A DNA stretch of 64,000 nt from Zonotrichia leucophrys gambelii (taxonomy: Eukaryota; Chordata; Aves; Passeriformes; Passerellidae): NCBI RefSeq assembly GCF_028769735.1, contig NC_088178.1, positions 10,008,857-10,072,856 on the forward strand, written 5' to 3'. Numbering within the stretch: the stretch's first letter is position 1; the number at the start of each line of letters is the position of its first letter. Of the stretch, positions 23,715-35,451 are shown in pieces. Both the position numbers and the translations under genes were made by a program. Under the pieces are notes generated by a model. The model searched no databases. It worked only from the letters and a program-made list of their open reading frames with translations, and was not told where the DNA came from.

Positions 23715-26700
23715 GTAATTAGGATGCTTGAAGAAATTCTCTATACTGGGTAAGAGTGGTTTATTGTAAAGAGATATTCTTATCCCATAAAATCTAACAT
23801 GACTAGCTCTATAGGCACTCTGTAGGTATCAATGAGTACATCATCTGACGCAAAAACTACTTTCACAAATAAAGTTCTGTGGGACTGACTTTATACAGAA
23901 CTGTCATTACCATTATTTAAAGGCTGAGTATTTTTTAATACACCAGTATTTAACACTGGAGCATTGTTTGGGATGATAAAGCATCCTATCAAATCATTAG
24001 GAAATCCACTATAAAGTGTTATTTCTAGTGTTATATTTAAATATTTAATTTCACAAAAATACTTCAAATACGTTTTTAAGAACAACATTTTATTTTTTAC
24101 TGTACCCACGTTAAGACATCTTTGCCTTTTTTCACATCTAACACACTTCAGCTACTGAGACTGGTATTTATTGACAAAGGATTTTTTCGACAGTATTTCT
24201 CTTGCTGTTGTAAGTTTATTTTAAAGCTTTTTAGTAATTAGATAACTGCTGCTCAGTTTCATGCCCTGACATGGAGCTCACTCACTGAGCTTTACAGGTT
24301 CTTAATTCTGTTCCTAGATTTACATCTTAGTAAATTGCTTGAGATACAACAAGTTTTAATAGTTTTCCCTATTATTTCCTGGCTGCAAATGAGATGCTGA
24401 CACAGCATGCTGACATCCAGAATCATATTGACCATCTGAGATTTAATCCTAAGGTAAATCTCTCAAAATACTTTTTTTAAGTCGTTCTTCTTTACCTCTA
24501 GCACTATGACTATCCCCCTAAAACTATTTCACCACCTTCATATTGTATTTCCCATTTATACAAATCCTCTGTATTTTCACAACACAGAAGTTTTTTAAGT
24601 ATTTATATAATGAGACACTTTACACATCTGTCAACTCAGAAAATATATATAATATATATTTCATTAATATTTTGTATTTTGAGTTAAAGTTTGTTGTCCA
24701 GCTCCATAAGTGTTCTATACGTTGTATCTATAATGAAGGTTTTCATTTTAACAGATACTTCCTCAGTCAGACTTTGCAAATGCCAACATTGCCATTTCCT
24801 CAGGACACACTGGGACACCACCTGATGTCATCACATTACGTGCTCCTGTCCCTGTACAACCTACACATGGTTTGCTTAAAGCAAGTAAATAAAATTACAG
24901 TAGCTATGCAAATGACTGTTTAATGTAATTTGATGACATTTTTGGGCCAAAATTGCAATTGACCAATCTTCCCTCGTATTCCATAGGACTGCAGCCTGGA
25001 ACAGCAGCATCAGCACTACCTGCAGCTGGCAGAGTAAAAGCACAGTGTCTAAAACCTTCTGATTCACTGCCAGAACTAACACTAGGAGAAAAGATGTCGC
25101 AAATACTAAAGGATCAGACAGAGCAACTGACTAAGAAAGTAAGAGCTCTCTTTCAATATCCATTTTGCACTGATGCTCAAATTCCATACTCTCTTGGCAA
25201 ATTGGTTTAAACATAATAATTAAGTCTAATATTTTGTCTTGAAGGTGGAAGACTTCTCTAAACATATGATCCAGGAAACACTCTTTTTACAAGACAAATA
25301 TCTGGTAAATTAATTTACGTATTTTGAGCTATCTGAAATACACTTGAAATGGCTGTAGACTTATAATGTCTTGATGTTTACCTGAAATGAATATTTACTC
25401 TTCTCAATTCAGACTGAAGGTATGAGATTAGGAAGCAAAAATGAAGGTGTTCAATTCTTAAATCTTTTAAGGATTCTGACTTTAAACTATTAATAAAAGG
25501 CCTAAAGATGCCATATAAGTTAGGAATTTTGACATGTAGGGCATCAGTTCAGAAATAATTTTTATTATTTTACTTGGACATAATAGAGCAGCACAGAGTA
25601 TTAGGTGAATATAGAATATGCAGTACTGTTTCAATTCAGAGAACTACCAAAATTCTTACCAACAGCACTGCAAATAACATCTGGCTTACATAGCAAGACA
25701 TAGTGACAGCTACTTATGCTAAGTTATCATGACACTTTGTATTGAAATATTTCTTATTGATGAAGGCATTAAATCAACTGAAAACATACCTTGATGCCTT
25801 GGAAAGAAATTATTTAAAAGCTAGAGAAGAGCACCACAACTTACACCTGCAGAACTACAAGGACAAGCCTATCAACCTTGGAGAGTTTGATCCTGAGAGG
25901 TTAGAAGAGAAGTGCTAAGTAGTACATCAGTCTATTTTCTTTGACTGTCTTACAGATTTTGCTTCATTTATCCATTAGTTTTCCTGAAGTTAAAATGTTA
26001 TCTTAATGTGGTAAGCTGTAAGTTGTTTAGCCAAAATTCAACTTGGGCTTTATATGTCCTACTAGTAATTGGATATCTATTTGATTAATTCAGATACTTA
26101 AAAGGTACTCTGACAACTCCATACATTTTTTTTTAATGGAAAATGTACTGTGATGTCCACTATGGTTATCATGGTAAGAAATAAAAGATCACTTTAGAGA
26201 GTTTTAAGTAACTGTGAGTTGTGATTGGATTTAGAAGGGTGGAAGGAGGAATATTCAGACTTGGCATGCTGCTTGAAGACATTCAAGAACAAATGGAAGG
26301 CAGCAAAGGCAGCCTGTCATCGTTACTGACTTCTTATGAATCTGCCCAGTCTTTCTGTGAGGTAACTGAGTTTATTAAACACTACAATGATTCTGTTGCA
26401 AACCTAAGTGCTGTTGTGTGATTGTATGTTCTCCTCTAGTAAGAGCATGATGCTTTTAGCTAGCATGTTACTTCAAAAGAAAATATTTTTAATGAAATAC
26501 TAACTTAATATGTAATTAACTGTAACAGAAACCTAAGTATAAAAACAAAACTGTACTGAATGTCCTTAGTTCCAGTTTCAAAAGCATTTATTTCACAGTA
26601 AGAAAATATGAGTAGCTAATTTAACTTCTGCAAAGCTGTTTTGGGGAATTAATCACTATCATTTTGTGGGAGGAAAAATGACTTTGTCCAAGATCACTTT

Positions 26701-29700
26701 GTCCACGATCTTACCTGCAGAATTATGAGAAGACCAAACAGTATTGTACTACAGAAAATTGAGTTTACTCCTAAGAATGGTAATATTTTCTCCCAGATCA
26801 TAAATACACATATACACTCCTCCCCCTAAAAAAAAAAAATCTTACTGTCTTTCTACAAATCTACAGGTAAGTCTCAACAAATGCTTCCATAACCAATGTT
26901 TTAAGTAACTTGAGCTTCAGAGAAGAATGATAAGAGAGCCTGAGGAGAGGCTGTTTGGTAGGAGCCATTCCTTGCAATGCAAGGCCCATGTACTCCTGTG
27001 TCTGTGCTTTGTTACTTCGTACAGAGCCTCACAGTTTCAAGCACCGCTGATCTCCCACAAACAAGAGGTACTGAAACTCCATCTTTTCACAAGAAGCATG
27101 AGGGAGAAAGAAGTCAGACAACTGATGTAATCCCACCAGCAAATCAACTTTCTTTACAAGGCAAAAAGTGCAATCTTTGTCTGCACATGTAAGTGAAAAC
27201 TTGGAAACAGCCGTTGAAATTTTAATAAAAACATACATAAAATTAATTGCTGAATAAGAAAATCAGGATGACTGAAATCTGAAAAGCAACATGAATATTT
27301 CCAGAATAAAAATTCTGCAGAATTCTATAACTGCATATCCAAGAATTCCTCCTAGCCTGGTCTTCCTGCCTTTCTCAGTCTGAAAGTATTTCCTGAAGCC
27401 AAAACACCACCATCACTTGCACCTAAGAGCTAAATCATCTGTATAAAATTCATCACAGTCACACAAATTCAGGATGTGAATAACTAGTCAGAGTACAGTG
27501 CCAGTAAAAGATAATTTGCCAATATTTATGTAGCATTTTTAATTAAACAAGAAAAGGAAGGGATGCAGATTCTTACATAATTAACAATCAAAACCTTGTG
27601 AAAACTCTAAATACCATCTCCACCCTCCTGGGAAGCATTTTATAGGTGTTAAACATCTCAATGAGATTAGAAAAATAAAATAAGTGGTCCCCCCTTAACC
27701 AATCTAAAGTTAAAAAAAAGAGAACTGAAGTTCCAGTAGAGAAGCAGAGCTTCTGGGAAAAGAATGCAGTATAGAGCACAGTCATATTAACCTAACTCTG
27801 TCAGATTATTTTGTAGGGTAGGTGTTAATAGTTCTCTAGTAAAACTCACCTAGCTTCCACTTTTTTCTCTGTCATTGAAAGACTATAAGTTCAATCTTCT
27901 GATTATTATGTTCATGAACAGGCAGAAAACATTCCAAATAAACTTGGTGATCCCATACACCCTAAGTTAAAAATACACATCAGATGGTAACTCAAACAAG
28001 GAACCTTGTTCTTTCTTTCAGAGGGTGCATCTCAAATATTCCTCTAATTATCTAAAGGCATTAAAGCCTTAATAACAGTTCAAAATTACTAAGATACCAA
28101 ATCATATTTAATGTATGTTGTATCAAAACACTATCAGTGGTAACAGATGGATGTAGCTAAGATTTCATACTACTTTATTATTCCAATGCAGGATTATCAA
28201 GATCTCTACTTCTAAGCATTTTTAACACTTGAGGGAAGTCAGGGTGCTTTTGTCAGAATGTGTCCTTTAACTAAAGGGTTAATTATTTTTCAACTAGTTA
28301 ATTATTAAACTTCTGCTTACCACCTTTTCAGATAACTGATACAAGTAAGGTTCTCTGTGAATAAATATGATTTATTCTTAGTTAAGTAATTAATCATTAG
28401 TATGATGTATTAGAGATGTTTGTAAGTCTCATCATAGAAATATTAATATACAATAAAAATATTCTGTTTTCATGCTCAAAGAAATACAAATATCCAGGAA
28501 GAAAAAACTGGAACATCTCCACTCTTCCTGCAGAGAAAACCAACTGATTTATCAGATACCAACCTGAGTAAGTCATGAGGGCATATAAAGGTCAGAACCA
28601 TGCTTAAACCTGCTAGAGAATCCTGGGAATACATTCCTTTTATGTCTCAACATGAAAATTGTAGTTTTAACAGATGTTACTGCTTAGCAGAGCACAAAAC
28701 ACTGAGAATAAAAAGGAAACTAAAAAGAACACCAGGTCAAATTCACTGTGGAACTCTCTGACAGACCAAGGGGCAACAGACACATTGCAGTGCAATTTTC
28801 AGTTAGATATGAATGAAAGATTTTTAACTTGCTCAAGCATTGGAACAGTTTGCTCTAGGGAGGCTGTGGCATATCCACTCTGAGATATTCAGAACTCAAC
28901 TGGACGGGGTTCTAAGCAACTTCCTTTAAGTTGGGCCTGCTTCTATAGGGGAGAGAATCAGATGACCTCCCGAAGTCCTTTCCAACCTGAATTACTCTAT
29001 AAATCTAATTCAGCTTCCTAGATAAGTTTCCAAATATTGCCACTGCTCATACTTTCAAGAGCATGATAGTGACGTGCACACAATGCTTTGATTTTGCTTT
29101 TTCTTCTGATCTGCATTTATTTAGTGTTCTAGAAGATGATTCCAAGCTTGACAACTTGAGACACTTCATATCAGTACTTCCACTTTCAGTTTTTGGAGTC
29201 AACTTCATTTTTCTGCTTAAAAACAATTTGACCTTCCCACTGCAGAATATTCTGAAGCCTTAACTAGCATCTAAAGGAGAACAGCATGAGCTGTCCTACA
29301 TTCAGTTTGAAGTCTGAATATCCAAGTTTTCTTACCTTGTGTCTATCAGTTCTCCTTGACCTTTTTGTGATATCCTCTTAATTTAACATAGTATCCTGGG
29401 ATTATTGTTTGTACTGGTTGGTGCAATGGTTACAGCAGTGCCATACTAGAGCTGCTCAGATTCTCATCCCATTCCTATTATGCTGCACTGTTCCCATAAC
29501 ACTGTGGACAAGGACATGGAGAACATCATTAAAGAAAAAAAGCCAACAATTCTTGGTCTGAAAATAAGGACCACCAGAAAATTACATTCAAAGCTTGCAG
29601 ACAGGGCTGAAACCAAATCTTTAACTCAATCCTCACTCTCCTGGGGGTGAAAAGTACTTCCTCAAATTGCAGTAGTATTAATGGCAGCAAAAGGCTCTGA

Positions 29701-32700
29701 AATTACAGTGCTGAAAGGCAAATAATTACCTGAGTACATTAGCCAAAGCTTGTCATATTTCAGACCCTTTTATTTTTTGAATTTTAGGCAGTGATTCAGA
29801 AGACTTCTCAGCCTGTGATTCTTATAATGATTCACAAAGCAAGAACCTTGGCAACTGTGACACTCTAAGTTACAAATCATTAAATACAAGATTATGTGGA
29901 GAGAAACAAGGTACAGTGATTGCAAAAGTACGAACATCTACAAGGAAACACTGCTTGAAGTTTTGTTTTTCTAAACCACACATCTCTTGGTTTCCAGGAC
30001 TTAGATGCAGATGCCCCAGGGGAAGCAGAGATCAAGTAAAACTCAGGAATTACAAAGAGTCTGTTCAGTCTTGTACCCTGTGTAGAAGAAGGAGCTCTGG
30101 TTCATCCTGTAAGTGTGATGGGTAATTAAACACAGGCTAGCTTTTTAGGGGCAGAAAGCCACACTGCACACACCAGGCCACATTTAATTTAGTATAAGCA
30201 CTCATTAGCACTGTAAATCTAACTTTTACACACCTGGTCAAGCTTAATCTCCATGCACAACAGATTGAACTTTCCCTGGTTCTTTATGAGTGGAAGCCCT
30301 TTCATCTTTCATTTATGGCAGGAATATCTCATTCTGCAGAGCCATATGAAAGGCTATGAAAATTAGGCATTACTGTGCCAAATTTTATAGTGCCAGCCAT
30401 TACCTAACATAGTATAAACAAGTACTAAAGAACATTCCAGCTCTATCCTCACATTGTGTGACATGCAGCAAAATCAAGGGGAGACTAATTTAAAGAAAAT
30501 AAATCATCTGAACATGAACCTTTTCAAGTCACTTAGACTCTCTCTAGCATAAGAAAAAATTGCTTAAAGAAAAATATAAAATTTCATCAAGAAGAAAGCA
30601 TAAATTAACTGTTTGTCTCTAGCAAGCCTGTGAAACTACAAATCAAAGTAGTATTCATTATTAGGATTATGACACTGATGATTCTACACTTCCCCATTGC
30701 AGTCTTTCACTGCATAAAATTGAATGTAAATCTGCATTCCATTTGCCAACTAAATTCAAGAGCAAACACAAAAAGGTTATCTGTCCTCATTTACAAAAAA
30801 CTTGAAACGTATTCAAGTTTTATTCAGCAGTGATAGTTACTTGGTCTTTAATTTATGCTAAAGAGAAAAAAAAAAGTTAAAGTACACAGAAAACTACCTT
30901 TTTTTTGTTTTAAACATGGCCTCAACTCCAGCTTATTCACAGAAGAGAATCTCCACTCAAAAGGCTCAAAAACCCAGTCAGCCAGATGAAGTTGTAACCA
31001 GACTTCATGAAAGGTAAGCTGTAGTAATAACTATGTAGTACAATAGAAAACCCCATTGTTGAAGATTCAGCATAGGAAAAACACCAGGTATCATAAGCAG
31101 GAATAATATTTTATCTTTTGCAGTACATGTTGTATATTAGAATTTCACTCCTTAATGAAATTAAAATATTTGCTTGAAGAACATGTGTAAACAATTCTTA
31201 GATTAGTTCTTCACTCCTAATGTAATGAAGAGTAAAAATGTAACTTCTTTAGCTGACGCATTTAATAATGACAAAAGAATTCACTTTAAGAGGATGTTCC
31301 CATTCAAAGATTCAAAAGCAGGTCTGTATTATTAGGATGCAGCTCTGTTTGCTACCAACTATTGTTTTATAAGTAATTATCCTACTTTTAATTGTTCTTA
31401 ATATTAAATTACACCATGAGACAGAAACAAGCTGGATTCCTAACAGTAGCACAGACTAGACTGAAATGCAAACAAGCTTTGTCACAATATTTTGACAGCC
31501 TTACTCATTAGCAGGAATTGCCTGGAAGTTCAGCAGCTGCCATTGAGAGCTGCACAGTGGCAGAGAACACTGAGAGAAAGTTACAGCAGCAGCAGAGTGC
31601 TGCTATTATGAGAAACTTTTTCTTACTCTGCATCCTAGAACATTTTTTGTTTTATTGCAATGCAGATAGAATACAAATAATGATGGACTGTGCTTTACAA
31701 TTGCATGGAAAATTCTACTTACCGTAAAATTAACTTGCAACCAAGTGCTATCAAGGTGTATGTATGTGATTCATAGTTTAGAAGTGCTTTTTCTTACTTA
31801 AATGGTATTTTATTTATATATCTTATCTTTAGGAAGTCCTTTGTGGCTGCCAAAACCTGCTGCTCAAGCACATATGATAAAATTATCCTTCCACAGCAAT
31901 ACACACCCAGTAAGAAATCTGCCCAAAGAAAATCTGCAATCAACATCAGAGACAGAAATGCCAGTGATTCCTATGCAAATGTAAGACTTTTGAGTGAAAA
32001 TTAAAAGCCATACATCATTCCTGAAAGGATTACCTCCATACCTCATGGCACTGTAGAACATGCCATTCTTAGCAAGCTGATTCCTACAGTCTAGGCATGT
32101 GTAGTGCATTTGAGGGTAAGACAAGAGGGAGTTCAAACCCCGAGCATTTTGGCTTATATGTTACTATATTTCTTCATATGGATACACAGAGGTTTGTTGT
32201 GCAACTCAGTCCCTGCATAAAAAGTGAAACAGACAAAAAAATAGCACTGGATCTTATCTCTAGAATTGTGTTTCATATACTGAAACAAAGCCTAGCTAGA
32301 CAAACCACTATCAAAACCTCAAGAAAGCCTTCTCAGAAAGCCAAAAACATTCACCACACTGGAGCTGATACGTTAGAAAGGTGTAAATATCCCTCAGTTC
32401 AAATAAATACACAAAGAGAGAAATGATTAACAGATACTTCCAACTTGAATCCTAGAGCAGTCTATCATTTTTACTTCTCAGCACATATTCAGAGTGAAAA
32501 TCATGGACAAAACCTAAACATCATCTTTTTCCAGTACCTATGTATACATTTGCCTTCTCTATTAACAAGGCTACATTTTATTATTTCCAACAGGTTTTAA
32601 GTTCTACTCTGGATCATGCCATAGAGACAGCAAACAGTTTGAAGGAAGCTACAGAGCGAATGGTACAAGCAGTTTCAGAAGATCTAGCTAAAGTTAAGAG

Positions 32701-32713
32701 AAAACAGTTTTAA
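22632..32713 (+). CDS. AKNAD1: AKNAD1, AKNA domain-containing protein 1 (13-exon model)
   Basis: Exons 22632-23714, 24755-24884, 24987-25138, 25245-25304, 25766-25899, 26235-26361, 27025-27188, 28536-28567, 29788-29910, 29998-30108, 30932-31013, 31833-31980 and 32594-32713 join in frame to 821 codons (human is about 836 by my recollection). Support comes from motifs that I recall as conserved in human AKNAD1: YDGDL near the N-terminus, CETIPEVS, KYGQGQAHYCLPDFS, the AKNA core (EKMSQILKDQTEQLTKK ... FDPER ... MLLEDIQEQM, residues about 440-550), and the C-terminal helix (STLDHAIETANSLKEATERM). The molecular role is poorly known; AKNA itself is a centrosomal/AT-hook relative. The start is taken at the first in-frame Met of the large exon; the frame is open upstream to the acceptor at 22555, so a longer N-terminus is possible. 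The eighth (32-nt) exon is the least certain. Confidence 0.9.
24640..24662 (+). repeat. Short AT dinucleotide repeat
   Basis: ATATATATAATATATAT in the first AKNAD1 coding-gene intron. Simple sequence only. Confidence 0.7.
24755..24884 (+). CDS. AKNAD1: AKNAD1 coding exon 2
   Basis: Residues 362-404, ILPQSDFANANIAISSGHTG to LLKA. Acceptor TTTTAACAG, donor GTAAAT, phase 0 to 1. It was needed to bridge the phase between its neighbours, which it does exactly. Confidence 0.82.
24987..25138 (+). CDS. AKNAD1: AKNAD1 coding exon 3 (AKNA domain start)
   Basis: Residues 405-455, ending in the conserved helix EKMSQILKDQTEQLTKK before GTAAGA. Acceptor CCATAG. Confidence 0.9.
25245..25304 (+). CDS. AKNAD1: AKNAD1 coding exon 4 (AKNA domain)
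   Basis: Residues 456-475, VEDFSKHMIQETLFLQDKYL, exactly 60 nt and phase 0-0, between TTGAAG and GTAAAT. Continues the AKNA-domain coiled coil. Confidence 0.9.
25766..25899 (+). CDS. AKNAD1: AKNAD1 coding exon 5 (AKNA domain)
   Basis: Residues 476-519, ALNQLKTYLDALERNYLKAR to FDPE plus AG. The FDPER motif is a family hallmark. Acceptor GATGAAG, donor GTTAGA. Confidence 0.9.
26235..26361 (+). CDS. AKNAD1: AKNAD1 coding exon 6 (AKNA domain end)
   Basis: Residues 520-562, RVEGGIFRLGMLLEDIQEQM to AQSFCE. The VEGxIFxLxMLLED core matches AKNA-domain proteins. Donor GTAACT, phase 0. Confidence 0.92.
26681..26710 (+). repeat. 15-bp tandem repeat, two copies
   Basis: ACTTTGTCCAAGATC is followed immediately by ACTTTGTCCACGATC, one mismatch, in an AKNAD1 intron. 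Confidence 0.8.
27025..27188 (+). CDS. AKNAD1: AKNAD1 coding exon 7 (probable)
   Basis: Residues 563-616. Starts SLTVSSTADLP, similar to a SLPVSS stretch I recall in the human protein, and ends with a CxxC-like KKCNLCLH before a strong GTAAGT donor. Phase 0 to 2. An internal GTACTG donor at 27067 is a weaker alternative. Confidence 0.65.
28536..28567 (+). CDS. AKNAD1: AKNAD1 coding exon 8 (micro-exon, candidate)
   Basis: A 32-nt exon encoding KPTDLSDTNL, with GTAAGT donor and pyrimidine-rich acceptor ending CAGAG. It connects exon 7 (phase 2) with exon 9 (phase 1). The first AG, two bases upstream, would instead fit a message that skips exon 7. Confidence 0.5.
28725..29010 (+). mobile_element. 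CR1-type LINE fragment, 3' end
   Basis: The stretch GCATTGGAACAGTTTGCTCT, then a GGGAGGCTGTGG segment and finally AAGTCCTTTCCAACCTGAAT with ATTACTCTAT, matches the well-known 3' region of avian CR1 elements (TTGGAACAGGCTGCCCAGGG ... TTTTCCAACCT...ATTCTATG). The copy is degraded and truncated. It sits in the AKNAD1 intron between exons 8 and 9 and is the best single clue that the genome is avian. Confidence 0.85.
29788..29910 (+). CDS. AKNAD1: AKNAD1 coding exon 9
   Basis: Residues 628-668, SDSEDFSACDSYNDSQSKN to GEKQ, between ATTTTAG and GTACAG; phase 1 to 1. Serine- and cysteine-containing, resembling the human SDTGHSFCSDS region. Confidence 0.8.
29998..30108 (+). CDS. AKNAD1: AKNAD1 coding exon 10
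   Basis: Residues 669-705, LRCRCPRGSRDQVKLRNYKE to RRRSSGSS. Acceptor GTTTCCAG, donor GTAAGT; phase 1 to 1. Basic, with a CTLC pair. Confidence 0.8.
30932..31013 (+). CDS. AKNAD1: AKNAD1 coding exon 11
   Basis: Residues 706-732, YSQKRISTQKAQKPSQPDEV to LHE plus AG, before GTAAGC. Acceptor ACTCCAG; phase 1 to 2. Confidence 0.78.
31833..31980 (+). CDS. AKNAD1: AKNAD1 coding exon 12
   Basis: Residues 733-782, RKSFVAAKTCCSSTYDK to RDRNASDSYAN, before GTAAGA. The phase fixes this frame; the longer open frame overlapping it at 31802-31984 is a shadow. Confidence 0.8.
32594..32713 (+). CDS. AKNAD1: AKNAD1 coding exon 13 (stop codon)
   Basis: Residues 783-821 with TAA at 32711-32713. Encodes VLSSTLDHAIETANSLKEAT and a basic tail KVKRKQF, matching the C-terminal helix (SALDHAL..A..LKETT) I recall from human AKNAD1. 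Confidence 0.92.
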   Translation, partial: VLSSTLDHAIETANSLKEATERMVQAVSEDLAKVKRKQF

Positions 32714-33055
32714 TTATCTAGTTCAAATGCAATATTGTTCTGCTGGTTCATACTGGAAGCATTAGCATCTCTGCAAAAATCAAATTAACACAAACATGAA
32801 AAAGTCAGCTAGCTGTTAGCTAGTTAGCTGTTCTGTACCTATTGGTACTAAACCAAACCAGAGCACAAAGGTATTCCATGTTTACACTCAGTCTTACAAC
32901 TGTAAAACAAATTATGAATTCTACTGAATTAGGCTGGCTAATCCATTACTGTGTACAGATACCTTCTGTAAGTACTCACTTAAGACAGCTTCATAAAAAT
33001 TGGCATAAAGAAGCAAAATTAACTGACTTGGATTTTCCCCAGTCCCAAATGTGAG

Positions 33056-33061
33056 AATAAA
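33056..33061 (+). terminator. Candidate AKNAD1 poly(A) signal AATAAA
   Basis: First canonical AATAAA on the plus strand after the AKNAD1 stop, 343 nt downstream. An ATTAAA lies further on, near 33314. No transcript evidence. Confidence 0.5.
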
Positions 33062-34390
33062 TCTCAAGTCATTATTACATGTCATTTCTTCTCACACTTC
33101 AACTGCAGCTGCTTAATCACACCAAGAGAAAACAGCCTCTGCACCTGAGACATCCAGAAGCAAACATCATGTTAACATACCAAGTCACAGTCAACATTTG
33201 GAATTGCTTTAGTTTTAGAGTGCCCTATATTGAGAGTTGTTTGTTTTTAAGAAACATCCTTGCATGTTGCAATGACTGAATTACACTGTTTGTTGTTTAT
33301 GTATTTTGTAACAATTAAATTGGTTCCTTCGATTCGATGTCCTTAATTTGTCAGATATATCTGGCTTTGACATTTTAGCTGATGCTAAGTAGGTTGGAAA
33401 ATTTTAAAATACGGTAGAAATTCAGTGAGCCAAGAAAAGTCATCTATTATTTTCCTTCTAACATCCATTTAGCTGCAGTGATTAAAGGCAAGCAGCTAAC
33501 AGCCTTGTTTATCAGGGCTGCTACTCACTGAAGCCAAAGGACATAAGGGCTGATGAAAAGCAAATTAGAAATGCCAGTACATTCCTTAAAAAGGACAGCC
33601 ATTCTCAGGCAAACCTGAGCAATTCCATCAGTGGAGGACACAGAAATAACCCAGCCTCTGTTCATACAAGCAGAGATTGCTGAACTCACTGCCATGTGCC
33701 ACTTGCTCATAGCCTGAGTCACTGCCTTTTTTCAGGGCTGCTCCCACCCTCACAGCCAACAATACCATTCAACTCCTTTCCTCCTTAGCCTTACTCTATG
33801 TCCTTGGAACTTCATTTGCCTCTCCTTACTATCCCTGGTTTTTCTTTTAGTTTAGTGTTTGCAATGTCCCCATTCCATTTGATGAACCAGTTGATTTAAA
33901 AGTGTTGCTTCCGTAGTCCTATTGAAAAAAGATTCAGTGTAGATTCAATTCCAAATTTGAAAGCTACAGACACTTATTCTCATCACATCCCATGTCCTGC
34001 AACATTTTAGAATCATTATGTCATGTCCTCCCCTTTCATTCCTCTCTGAGAACTTGACCTTTTTCCTCCTTTTAATTAACTCTGAATGAACTCATCTAAC
34101 AAATATGTTCTCCTAAAGTATTGGTTAACCTGAGAGCAAAAATAAAGGGAAAAAACTCAAAATCACAAAAAAAGAATAAATACTCATTATTGGGAAAAGG
34201 TAAATATAAGGACACAAGCAATCTATTATTTTTCATGATAACATTTCTCTTGGATTCTACATCCAACAAACTAACATTTCAAGGCACATAAATACAAGAT
34301 CCCGTTAAAAGTTCAGTAATTTTAATTAAGTAATTTTTAAAGAGAAATCTAAACATTCCCAGTATTACAGAATTCATACAATTTGATTTT

Positions 34391-34396
34391 TTTATT
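34391..34396 (-). terminator. Candidate STXBP3 poly(A) signal
   Basis: TTTATT on the plus strand is AATAAA on the minus strand, about 960 nt beyond the STXBP3 stop codon. ATTAAA variants occur nearer (35011-35016). The choice is not decided by sequence. Confidence 0.3.
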
Positions 34397-35359
34397 CTCT
34401 TCTGTGCAAATTTAAGTATTTCTTTCTTAATATGTAACACCATTTTTAAAAAGTCAATTCTTTTGAGTGCATCAGGTTTTGTCATTTTGTGTGCTTTGTG
34501 CTTTTCTTTTCCAAGTTACCAAACCCTTTGAAAGGCTGAGCTGCTTCCCTTGTTGTCCTGTCCTTTCCCCATGCCTCCACTTCCTCAGAGAGACATGCTT
34601 CATTTTGGAATTTCTGTATCACAGGCAATTCAACTTCTGAAACAAACAGACTATGTAGACAATCATAAGGAATTTGCTAAGAAACTAAATTTTTAAAAAG
34701 CTTCAGTAATAATTTCTGTATATACTTAAATATAAAGTGTACTTCAGTGCACAGTTGACAGCATTTCTCCAGAGTTGTTTACTGTGATTGGAACTGCTCA
34801 ATAATTCTGTGATTAACAATCTACCTTACCCAGCACCATCTAAAAAGGCTTTATATTTTTCACAATTATACATATTTAAAGAATTTTCAGCAAGTTATTT
34901 TTACAGAAAACATTACACTTATGACACTGAACTTGTATTAAACATGTTTACCATAAACCCATATTTACAAGTTTTCTCTTGAAGTCCCTACCCAAGAGCT
35001 AGGCCCTTTTTAATTCAGTCATCTTTAGAAATAAATGCCATTATAGAAAGTTTTCACAGTTCTCAAAGACAATTCCAGTTTGTATATAATTACAATACTT
35101 TTTAGCATAACTAGTTAGGAACAAACATGCCCTTGTGAAAAAGTACTTGCAGTGTAATACTAAACAGAACCTAAGAAACACACGTGCTTTATCTTCTCAT
35201 CTCTCTGCCTTCTACTCCCCCAAAAGCAGCAAATTTAAATTATAACATGACCTCCATTAGGAAACATGTAGTATTGATGTGCAGTATTTGGAAACATCAG
35301 TTCCATTAGAATATGTACATACTGTTTGTGTTTTTAATGCATCACAAACATCACCATAT

Positions 35360-35451
35360 CTATTCATCCTTCATCCAGACCATATCCTTGGGTTTACTAA
35401 GGCTCTTCACATCCTCTAGTAGTTTTCTAGGTGTCAAAATATGAGTAGAAC
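35360..35451 (-). CDS. STXBP3: STXBP3 exon 19 (stop codon)
   Basis: Residues 565-594, [20 protein letters not shown] then KDMVWMKDE and TAG. Acceptor TTGTCAG. Confidence 0.96.

Larger units (their letters stand above)
32714..35359. other. AKNAD1-STXBP3 tail-to-tail region
   Basis: Holds the 3' UTRs of both convergent genes and about 1-2 kb between. AATAAA for AKNAD1 is at 33056; a reverse-strand AATAAA for STXBP3 may be at 34391. AT-rich; no further gene, RNA or mobile element recognised. Confidence 0.75.

Noticed and set aside
27025..27066. Short version of AKNAD1 exon 7 ending at the internal GTACTG
   Set aside because: It would exit in phase 1 and force the following micro-exon into a stop; the GTAAGT donor at 27189 is stronger and includes a CxxC-like motif.
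31802..31984. Open frame over AKNAD1 exon 12 in another reading frame
   Set aside because: Splice phase from exon 11 and into exon 13 requires a different frame, which is also open and gives a more AKNAD1-like sequence.
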